From an uncultured Victivallaceae bacterium (GTDB lineage: Bacteria; Verrucomicrobiota; Lentisphaeria; Victivallales; Victivallaceae): 12,684 bases of DNA. A model generated the notes under the pieces. It was given only the letters and a program-made list of their open reading frames with translations, was not told the DNA's origin and made no database searches. Shown here one piece after another: positions 8,201 to 12,684 of the stretch. The stretch spans positions 1-12,684 of the forward strand of contig CAKUKT010000044.1 of the NCBI GenBank assembly GCA_934663655.1. Direction: 5' to 3'. A program made the translations under genes and the position numbers. Position 1 is the first letter of the stretch. Each line of letters opens with the position of its first letter.

Positions 8201-8414
8201 AGACCGCATCTTCGATGCGTTTGACGACTTCGACCTCGATTTCGGTTGGACTGGCGCCCTGGTACTCGCAACGCACGAGCACCATCGGCACTTCCATATT
8301 CGGCAGCAGGTCGATGCTGAGCCGGGGATAGAGACTGATTCCGATCATCACCAGTACGATGATGAAGGCCGTCATCGCGATCGGCCGCTGAACTGACCAT
8401 TTACTCAGAAACAT
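5268..8414 (-). CDS. RND-family efflux pump, inner-membrane subunit (AcrB/HAE1-like)
   Basis: This 1048-aa protein has the full RND layout: TM1 at about 11-29 (MFLSKWSVQRPIAMT start), a large periplasmic loop, TM2-TM6 (about 335-490), TM7 (about 536-554), a second periplasmic loop, TM8-TM12 (about 865-1020) and a basic cytoplasmic tail. VPGVGEVRVYGA (167-178) is a standard porter-domain motif. It would be the drug/proton antiporter of an envelope-spanning efflux complex with the adaptor encoded upstream. In TM4 the usual Asp-Asp or Asp-Asn pair is Thr401-Asn402 (GVLVTNSIVVIENI), and TM10 has Asn931-Asn932 where AcrB has K940; the TM11 Arg (FRPIVMTS, R963) is kept. The start is firm: GGAGAGG lies 5 nt upstream, and the adaptor stop is 13 nt away, so the two are co-transcribed. 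The substrate is unknown; a heavy-metal (CusA) type is less likely because CusA signature residues were not seen. Confidence 0.92.
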   Translation of the reverse strand: MFLSKWSVQRPIAMTAFIIVLVMIGISLYPRLSIDLLPNMEVPMVLVRCEYQGASPTEIEVEVVKRIEDAVSSLDGIKHITSMSMEDEARVQLEFNMGTDVDIAATDIREALNRIREDFPDGANEPTIRKIDTNATTVAQVFLVGDRTQDDLYDYADDVIADRFSSVPGVGEVRVYGANEMQVHVLLNREKLTAMNLSINDIVSKLEENNIREPLGRIQFDKGEKNITFNGDFKDFEEIKLLEIGKFKDKRVYLRDVADVKLMSREVRSKAYVNGQPAARFRIVKKGEANAIEVIRGIRQRFDEMVANGELPTGMELFWFTDSGAFIQASVDDAWSSIISGIILTAVLLFLFLHEPKSTFIVMVSMPISVIVTFAVMAWLNYSFNIMTLLSLGCSVGVLVTNSIVVIENIFKHIDRGEPIKTAAERGTGEVIAAVSASALTNVVVFVPVMMMSSRIGTMMVPFAGVMVGATLVSLFISFTLTPILACVMLKRKKRRAAEQQKLSLLQKCFIPWDIGYDWLCRKFNRSIEWTARHPFTLIAVVLAMSLATIFFIVPKVGLSFLPFCDQGEIRIKFEFPTNYNLETTNRLILEAADHLKKYDFIRGMSISVGDSDGGSGQVSSAVYIGQITLRTTDKFEREESIYDLQAQLREEFSYLDNCRLTLSIPSTFGGSGAEIRCVMNGTDLEVLENAEMVVMEKLPTLGITRDLDSSRRERKPNINITPRRTVLQNLGISANELYEYLLGSLDGIEVGDFRSGARTFDIRVKNEKEYGEEQLLQAAPAIKDNNPLGTEVLAEITEDTRPVVINRYDKVRTMWLYANTAPGMALGTVSNAIDKIARDALPPGYGVRMSGNVELMNEAAQEFIQVILLAALLTYLLMAAIMESWTRPFLIMFTVPLGFLGMYATLWATNMSMSMMGLLGGVMMIGIVVNNAILIMDECASLVKSGVTTHQAMLQATESKFRPIVMTSIASVAGMLPMALGTGLGSELRASCGMGVVGGLSIASLLTLYVIPALYFIFVHDTARPRRHRLRRLWRKLFNRRRKTAST

Positions 8415-8427
8415 GATCGCCTCTCCG

Positions 8428-9600
8428 TTATTCCGCGTTGATCGGGCGGAGCAGCGCGCCGTTGTTGACGAAGGTCTGTCCGGTCACCACGAAGCGTTCG
8501 TTCATGATGGCGGCGGCGTTGATGACCTCGCAGTATTTCCCATCGACGATGCCGCGCGCCACGTCGATGCTTTTGGCGCGGTTGTCCTTGTCGATGGCGT
8601 AGACGATGTAACGGTCATTGGCGCGCAGCAGCAGGGCGTCGGCCGGCAGTCCGTAGGCCTCCTTCTCCTCGAGGATGATGCTGAGGTCGCAGAGGGTGCC
8701 GCTGACCAGTTTGATGCCGGAAGGAACTGCCACCTTGATTTTGAAGGTGCGGCTTTCCGGATCGACGTTCGGCGCCTTGTAAGTGACGACGCCGCTGCCC
8801 TTGTCGACGCCGTCGAAGGAGAAACGTACCGGCGTGGCGCCGGCTTCGATGAGGTTGTAATATCCGGCGCTGATGTAGCAGATGACCTCCTGGCTGCCGG
8901 GATTCTCGACCCTGAGTATATCCTGTCCGGTGACGACATATTCGTTTTCCTCGACATATTTGTCGGTGACGACGCAGTCGAAGGGGGCTTTGACGACGGA
9001 GTCGGCAAGATTTTTCTGGGCGATAACGAGATTACCCTGGGCCTGTTTGAGTTGCGCCTCGGCGTTGACGATGGCTGCTTTGGCGTCATTGACATCGGTT
9101 TTGGCTTTCTTGTAGTTGGTTTCGTAGGTTTCCAGCTCGCTCTGGCTGGTGGCCCGGGAATTCCAGAGCGAAAGAAAACGGTTGTAATCGGTTTGGGCTT
9201 TTTCCTCGAGGATTTCCGCGCTTTCGAGGGAAATTTTTGCGCTCTCGAGTTCAGCCTGCTTGACCTTGATCTCATCCTCGCAGACGGTGACCTGATTTTC
9301 CAGATTCTGGCGGTCAATTCCGAAGAGGACATCCTCCTTTTTCCGGGTGTCGCCCTCGTCAACGCGGAGGAGTTCAAGGGTGCCGCTGATTTTGGCGGAG
9401 ATGGTGGCGTGTTCGACCGGCCATACCGTTCCCTGAACCGGAATCTGATGGCGGAAGGTTCGTTTCTGGAGGGGCTGCAGGGTAACGCGAATTTCGCGTT
9501 CGGCGACAACCTTGTTTTCTTCCTTTCCACAGCCGCCGCAGTACATCAGGATGTTTCCGGCCGCTGCGGCACACAACAGAGAACGCAGTAATCTGTGCAT
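8428..9600 (-). CDS. RND efflux periplasmic adaptor subunit (membrane fusion protein)
   Basis: This 390-aa AcrA/MexA-type adaptor would bridge the inner-membrane RND pump and an outer-membrane channel. In order: a hydrophobic N-terminus with cysteines (1-28), the first half of the lipoyl domain (VQGTVWPVEHATISAKISGTL, about 55-75), a long alpha-helical hairpin rich in Ala, Glu and Lys (about 100-200), the second lipoyl half (VVKAPFDCVVTDKYVEENEYVVTGQDI, 202-228), a beta-barrel domain (about 235-310) and a membrane-proximal domain. Export is expected; lipid attachment at C24 (or C21) is possible but the lipobox is not canonical. GGGAG lies 9 nt before ATG 9600. It overlaps nothing and runs into the RND gene with a 13-nt gap, giving a two-gene unit. 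No TolC-like gene is beside it, so the channel must be encoded elsewhere. Confidence 0.9.
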   Translation of the reverse strand: MHRLLRSLLCAAAAGNILMYCGGCGKEENKVVAEREIRVTLQPLQKRTFRHQIPVQGTVWPVEHATISAKISGTLELLRVDEGDTRKKEDVLFGIDRQNLENQVTVCEDEIKVKQAELESAKISLESAEILEEKAQTDYNRFLSLWNSRATSQSELETYETNYKKAKTDVNDAKAAIVNAEAQLKQAQGNLVIAQKNLADSVVKAPFDCVVTDKYVEENEYVVTGQDILRVENPGSQEVICYISAGYYNLIEAGATPVRFSFDGVDKGSGVVTYKAPNVDPESRTFKIKVAVPSGIKLVSGTLCDLSIILEEKEAYGLPADALLLRANDRYIVYAIDKDNRAKSIDVARGIVDGKYCEVINAAAIMNERFVVTGQTFVNNGALLRPINAE

Positions 9601-9628
9601 ACAAATTTTCTCCCGGCAGAGGTGTTTA

Positions 9629-9648
9629 AGTAAAAAATTGATTTTACT
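9629..9648. repeat. Inverted repeat AGTAAAA-N6-TTTTACT near the adaptor transcription start
   Basis: Perfect 7-bp arms (9629-9635 and 9642-9648) lie directly downstream of the proposed -10 box on the minus strand. This is a plausible repressor operator or a weak 5'-UTR hairpin. Confidence 0.45.
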
Positions 9649-9649
9649 A

Positions 9650-9677
9650 AAAATAGCACTGCTGGGGATGGATACAA
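9650..9677 (-). promoter_or_regulatory. Promoter candidate for the adaptor/RND operon
   Basis: On the minus strand, TTGTAT (plus 9672-9677) and TATTTT (plus 9650-9655) are 16 bp apart. Transcription would start about 40 nt before the adaptor ATG. The non-consensus -35 with regulator-like repeats immediately upstream fits a promoter that needs activation. Confidence 0.45.
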
Positions 9678-9682
9678 CACTT

Positions 9683-9715
9683 CTGACAAAATACTGACAG
9701 AATACTGATTTTTAC
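9683..9715 (-). promoter_or_regulatory. Three tandem 11-bp CTGA repeats: putative OmpR/PhoB-type regulator site
   Basis: On the plus strand the units start at 9683 (CTGACAAAATA), 9694 (CTGACAGAATA) and 9705 (CTGATTTTTAC), exactly 11 bp apart. Read on the minus strand this gives CTGTCAGTATTTTGTCAG, close to the Pho box arrangement of two 7-bp repeats spaced by 4 bp. An 11-bp period is the known recognition pattern for dimers of winged-helix OmpR/PhoB regulators, and such a regulator is encoded just upstream. The site ends 5 bp before the proposed -35 hexamer. Confidence 0.6.
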
Positions 9716-9760
9716 GCTGGTGTTTCCGGCGCCATGAGGATGAAGTCGGCAGGGTCGGTT

Positions 9761-11518
9761 TTACTCTGAAAGCGGTATCCGGAGATGGAACGAGGAACCC
9801 GCGCCGGGAGTGGAATCCAGCGAGACGCAACCACCGTGATGGATTGCAATGTGTTTGACGATCGCCAGGCCGATACCGTTGCCGCGCGAGGAAGTCCGGC
9901 TGGCGGGGACGCGGTAGAAGCGTTTGAAGATATGTTCGATATGTTCGGTGGCGATTCCGCAGCCGTAATCGCGGACGCTGAAATCCAGTGTGTGTTCGGT
10001 GGTGACGGTGGCGGATACTTCGACTTTCCGGGTGCCGCTGTGAAGAATCGCGTTGGAGATCAGGTTGTTCAACGCCTGCTGAAGCAGCAGCATGTCTCCT
10101 GGAAACTCCACCTGATCACAGCGGGTGATCACAAGTTCGATTCCGGCGGCCTCCGCCTGGGGTTTGCACACTTCGACGGCGCTGCGGACGATTGCGGCCG
10201 CCTGAACCGGTAGAAAATCGTTTTCGGTGCCCTGTCGCATATTTTCCAGAGAATTGAGGGTGAGAAAGTTTTGAAGCAGATCGTGCAAGCGTTCCGATTG
10301 GAGGGACAGGGTATTGATACAGCGGGATTTATATTCCTCGTTATCGAGGGCGCCGTTGTTGATGGCATCGATGGCGCCGATAATGCCGGTAAGCGGGGTC
10401 TTCATCTCATGGGAGATTGCGGCGATGAATTCAGCGCGGTCGGCCTCGAGTTTGCGGATGTCGGAAAGGTCGGTGAGGGTAACCAGCACGTATTTGCTGC
10501 TGTCGCGGATAAAGGAGACGGCGTTGATCAGCAGTTGGAGTTCCTTGCCGTTGCAGGTGAAACGGATTTCTCCGGAACGAATATCGGGGCCGTCGGCATT
10601 CCGGATGATTTCGCGAAGTTCATACGGGCATTCCGGCGTGCCCACGTCGGTCGGGGAGGTGCCGGGAAAAAAGAGGCGACAGGCGGTCAGATTGCAGCGT
10701 TCGACTCTCCCGTCGGCATTGATAAGCAGGATCGCTTCGGTCATGGTGTCGAGGATTGCTTTACGCTCATTAGCGTCGTCGCGCAAGGATACGATCTGTT
10801 TTTTGAGTTGTTCGGTGAGGCTCTGCAGGCAGAGTGCAACTTCCCGTACCAGTCCGTGGCGCGGAACATAGATCGGATAGTCGAGATCTCCGGCCGCGAT
10901 TTTCGAGGTGCTGGCGAACAACCGGTTCAGCGGAGAGCGCACGAGGTAGCAGAAGTAGGCGATAAGCACTCCGGTCGCCAGAATTCCCAGAAGGGTCAGT
11001 ACAATCATTCCCCGGCGGGTCTGGTTGACCAGCATGGTCATGCTGTTGCATTTGGCAGCCATGAGCAACAAATATTCCTGGTCTCCGACACGAAAATGTG
11101 CGGAGTGATAGACCATGAATGCCTTGAGGTTCTCATCGTATTTCACGATTACATCTTCGCGTTCATTTTCCCGGAACATCCATTTGATTTTTGGACTGCG
11201 TATGTGTCTGGTGAGGTACTCCGGAGCGTTCTCGGTTTCGACCAGAGTCCCTTTGCCGCGGGCAATCAGTTTGGCGACGACTGGATTGGGACCGCGGCTG
11301 CGGAAGAGGCGGCGGAGTTTGTCAAGGTCATTTATTTCGAGTTGTTCCTTGCAGAACTGCACCACGAAATAGTTGTTGCGCTTGGCTTCATCGATGACTT
11401 CCCGGAAATAAGCGTTTTGGAAATCCGCCAGCTGGATATCCAGAAGGAAGATCGAAAAAATGATGATGCCACCGATCAGTGCGGGAATAAACAACAGTAC
11501 CGAATCCCGTCTGGCCAT
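9761..11518 (-). CDS. PAS-containing sensor histidine kinase
   Basis: This 585-aa inner-membrane kinase phosphorylates its partner response regulator. In order: TM1 (7-27), an extracytoplasmic sensor region (about 28-170) that I do not recognise, TM2 (171-192), a HAMP linker (about 192-245), a PAS domain (about 252-352), HisKA with the phosphoaccepting His in AAISHEMKTPLTGIIGAID (H370), and the HATPase_c domain: N box QALNNLISNA (481-490), G1 DYGCGI (517-522), F box FKRFYRV (531-537) and G2 GNGIGLAIVKH (546-556). The architecture resembles PhoR-type kinases, but the neighbours suggest control of an efflux pump, so I leave it unnamed. GGAG sits within the last codons of the response regulator gene, 6 nt before ATG 11518, with 3 nt between the genes, indicating translational coupling. 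Confidence 0.93.
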   Translation of the reverse strand: MARRDSVLLFIPALIGGIIIFSIFLLDIQLADFQNAYFREVIDEAKRNNYFVVQFCKEQLEINDLDKLRRLFRSRGPNPVVAKLIARGKGTLVETENAPEYLTRHIRSPKIKWMFRENEREDVIVKYDENLKAFMVYHSAHFRVGDQEYLLLMAAKCNSMTMLVNQTRRGMIVLTLLGILATGVLIAYFCYLVRSPLNRLFASTSKIAAGDLDYPIYVPRHGLVREVALCLQSLTEQLKKQIVSLRDDANERKAILDTMTEAILLINADGRVERCNLTACRLFFPGTSPTDVGTPECPYELREIIRNADGPDIRSGEIRFTCNGKELQLLINAVSFIRDSSKYVLVTLTDLSDIRKLEADRAEFIAAISHEMKTPLTGIIGAIDAINNGALDNEEYKSRCINTLSLQSERLHDLLQNFLTLNSLENMRQGTENDFLPVQAAAIVRSAVEVCKPQAEAAGIELVITRCDQVEFPGDMLLLQQALNNLISNAILHSGTRKVEVSATVTTEHTLDFSVRDYGCGIATEHIEHIFKRFYRVPASRTSSRGNGIGLAIVKHIAIHHGGCVSLDSTPGAGSSFHLRIPLSE

Positions 11519-11521
11519 TTT

Positions 11522-12214
11522 TTACTCCGCAGAAATTCGATAGCCGACGCCGCGGACGGTTTCGAGGTTGTCGGCCCAGTCGCCGAGTTTTTTACGCAGG
11601 TTGACGATATGCATATCGATTGCGCGCGCGGTCACGGGGTAGTTGTCGCCTTTGATCTTCTGGATGATCTGGTTGCGGGTGAATACGCGTCCGGGATTTC
11701 CGGCCAGCAGCGAGAGGGTGTTGAACTCATCCGGGGTGAAGAGTATCGGTTCGTTGTGGATTTTAACGCTGTGGGCTTCGAGGTCGATTTCGAGTGCCCC
11801 CAGAGTGATGACGCGGCTCTGGGGCGGCGGGGAGTTCCGGCCGCGCAGCCGGGCGGCGATGCGGGCGGCAAGAACCTTGCTGCTGTAAGGTTTGGAAATA
11901 TAATCATCCGCGCCCATTTCGAGACCGAGCACGATATCGTTTTCTTCTCCTTTGGCGGTCAGCATGATGATGGGGACGGAGGCGAGTTCCGGGGTGTTTT
12001 TGAGACAGCGGCAGACGGTGAGTCCGTCGATCTCCGGGAGCATGATGTCGAGCAGAATCAGATCCGGAACGATTCTGGCGGCAAGAGCGAGGCCTTCCCG
12101 ACCGTCGGAGGCACAGAAGACCTGTTGATAGCCGTTCATATTGAGGTTCATTTTCGTCATGTCGCAGATGGAGGGATCATCTTCGATCATCAGAATTTTC
12201 GGATTGCTATTCAA
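11522..12214 (-). CDS. OmpR/PhoB-family response regulator
   Basis: This 230-aa transcription factor is the partner of the kinase encoded immediately downstream. Receiver domain (about 5-120): acidic pocket E11-D12-D13, phosphoacceptor D56 in DLILLDIMLPEIDG, switch T86 (IIMLTA) and K108 (ISKP). The C-terminal winged-helix domain (about 135-228) holds FTPDEFNTLSLLAGNPGRVFTRNQI, RAIDMHIVNLRKKLGD and the terminal TVRGVGYRI, typical of PhoB/OmpR proteins. The start is TTG: it lies 3 nt after the strong site AGGGAGGAG (plus 12218-12226), and no in-frame ATG is suitably placed before the conserved beta-1 strand. TTG may keep translation modest. It is first in a regulator-kinase pair with a near-consensus promoter upstream, and probably binds the 11-bp repeats in front of the adaptor gene. 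Confidence 0.94.
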   Translation of the reverse strand: MNSNPKILMIEDDPSICDMTKMNLNMNGYQQVFCASDGREGLALAARIVPDLILLDIMLPEIDGLTVCRCLKNTPELASVPIIMLTAKGEENDIVLGLEMGADDYISKPYSSKVLAARIAARLRGRNSPPPQSRVITLGALEIDLEAHSVKIHNEPILFTPDEFNTLSLLAGNPGRVFTRNQIIQKIKGDNYPVTARAIDMHIVNLRKKLGDWADNLETVRGVGYRISAE

Positions 12215-12217
12215 CTT

Positions 12218-12226
12218 CTCCTCCCT
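12218..12226 (-). promoter_or_regulatory. Strong ribosome binding site that defines a TTG start
   Basis: On the minus strand AGGGAGGAG precedes the TTG codon at 12214 by 3 nt. Its strength and position support TTG as the true start of the response regulator. Confidence 0.75.
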
Positions 12227-12285
12227 GAGCCGCAGGTGGCAGCGACCACTCCGGTGTCGCCAGCTGTTCTGTTCTCAAAAAGCCG

Positions 12286-12300
12286 CTGTTTTGGAAACAG
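12286..12300 (-). repeat. Short hairpin in the response regulator leader
   Basis: Perfect 6-bp arms CTGTTT (12286-12291) and AAACAG (12295-12300) flank a 3-nt loop. It lies in the long 5' untranslated leader (about 167 nt). The same leader has two further GC hairpins, each presenting CCACTCCGG near its loop (12246-12254 and 12343-12351). Any regulatory effect is unproven. Confidence 0.35.
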
Positions 12301-12376
12301 GACTTCCGGGTGGTGATATCTTGAATCGTCAACTGACCGCCGCCACTCCGGCGAAGCTGACTGAGTACGATTTTAC

Positions 12377-12396
12377 AACTATCTTAAAAAATAGTT
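12377..12396. repeat. Inverted repeat AACTAT-N8-ATAGTT overlapping the -10 box
   Basis: Perfect 6-bp arms (12377-12382 and 12391-12396) span the -10 and start site of the regulator promoter. It is a candidate operator. Confidence 0.4.
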
Positions 12397-12416
12397 TCCG
12401 AATGATGATTTGTCAA
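12388..12416 (-). promoter_or_regulatory. Near-consensus sigma-70 promoter of the response regulator/kinase operon
   Basis: On the minus strand, a perfect TTGACA (plus 12411-12416) is followed after 17 bp by TATTTT (plus 12388-12393). Transcription would begin near 12381. A strong basal promoter suits constitutive production of the two-component pair. Confidence 0.7.
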
Positions 12417-12684
12417 GTAGCGGGCTGATTGGAGGTGGCTCAACGGCGAATGTAACGGAAGCCCCGATACACATATGATAGAGGCGTTGAACGGATACCG
12501 GATATCCGGAGGATTTTCAAAAAAATGGCAGTCCTGTAAGGACGAAAAACCGCGATTTTCATTTTCCCCTCAAAAACGCTTTCCCCCAGCTGTTTTTTCC
12601 GTTTTCAGGTCCCAAAATCCCGCAATTGTGACCCATTTGTGCCCCATTTGTGCCCCTGAAAGGGGGCAGCTATACCTATAAAGT
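12417..12684. other. Right-edge region with no supported gene
   Basis: I see no convincing coding sequence here. It contains a 12-bp perfect palindrome CCGGATATCCGG (12498-12509), a 5-bp hairpin GTCCT-GTA-AGGAC (12531-12543) next to a run of seven A residues, several T and C homopolymer runs, and an 11-bp tandem repeat near the edge. A 68-codon open frame (12475-12681) lacks a ribosome site and its composition looks non-coding. It may be the 5' flank of a plus-strand gene beyond the window. Confidence 0.5.
12632..12653. repeat. Tandem repeat, two copies of CCCATTTGTGC
   Basis: The 11-bp unit occurs at 12632-12642 and 12643-12653 without a gap. A short C/G hairpin (GCCCC with GGGGC, about 12652-12667) follows directly. 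Confidence 0.6.

Noticed and set aside
8413..9591. 392-codon open frame antisense to the adaptor gene
   Set aside because: It matches the adaptor gene almost end to end on the opposite strand; its composition is that of an antisense shadow and it has no ribosome site.
9761..11518. Naming the kinase/regulator pair PhoR/PhoB
   Set aside because: The domain layout and the Pho-box-like repeats are similar, but there are no phosphate-transport genes and the neighbours are efflux genes.
10271..12316. 681-codon open frame on the plus strand, antisense to kinase and response regulator
   Set aside because: It mirrors two genes with complete domain motifs. Its own translation is Gly/Asp/Phe-rich with no recognisable domain, and long antisense frames are expected from the third-position G/C bias here.
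12531..12543. Hairpin GTCCT-GTA-AGGAC with a T-run (minus strand) as a terminator for a gene beyond the right edge
   Set aside because: The stem is only 5 bp and the T-run starts 5 nt after it; too weak to call.
12475..12681. 68-codon open frame at the right edge
   Set aside because: No ribosome site, homopolymer-rich DNA, no recognisable motif, and it ends in a stop just before the window edge.

Overview
The window is GC-rich bacterial chromosomal DNA (roughly 58-60% by eye), with compact genes, recognisable Shine-Dalgarno sites and sigma-70-like promoters. An AdhE-type alcohol dehydrogenase, an AraC regulator beside a fucosidase, and a tripartite-type RND pump point to a fermentative, Gram-negative, carbohydrate-degrading bacterium. 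The AraC/glycosidase pairing and the base composition suggest the Lentisphaerota/Verrucomicrobiota group (Victivallis-like). That placement is an inference; no rRNA or other marker gene is present.

Left part (1-5138). The window opens inside the iron-dependent alcohol dehydrogenase domain of adhE (+), which ends at 673 and is followed by three successive hairpins, the last a strong intrinsic terminator. An aldo/keto reductase of the YdhF type (+) follows, with its own promoter and an inverted repeat over the -10/+1 region. It converges on an AraC-family regulator (-). That regulator is divergent from a cytoplasmic GH29 alpha-L-fucosidase (+). Their shared 116-bp control region carries three copies of a 10-bp element spaced 21 and 23 bp apart, the geometry expected of an AraC-type activator. 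An auxin-efflux-carrier (AEC) permease (-) converges on the fucosidase.

Right part (5139-12416). On the minus strand lies a coherent module, in transcription order: an OmpR/PhoB-type response regulator (TTG start, strong SD), a PAS-containing sensor histidine kinase (4 bp away, SD inside the end of the regulator gene), a 160-bp control region, a periplasmic adaptor (MFP) and a 1048-aa RND pump, closed by a terminator hairpin. The control region between kinase and adaptor holds three tandem 11-bp CTGA repeats, two of which read as a Pho-box-like element on the minus strand, just upstream of a plausible promoter. The simplest reading is that the response regulator made by the first two genes switches on the pump genes. 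No outer-membrane channel gene is in the window. The pump lacks the usual aspartate(s) of the TM4 proton relay (Thr-Asn instead) and also the TM10 lysine.

Right edge (12417-12684). No convincing gene is present. The region upstream of the regulator's near-consensus promoter contains a 12-bp palindrome, homopolymer runs, a short hairpin and an 11-bp tandem repeat, and may be the leader of a plus-strand gene lying outside the window.
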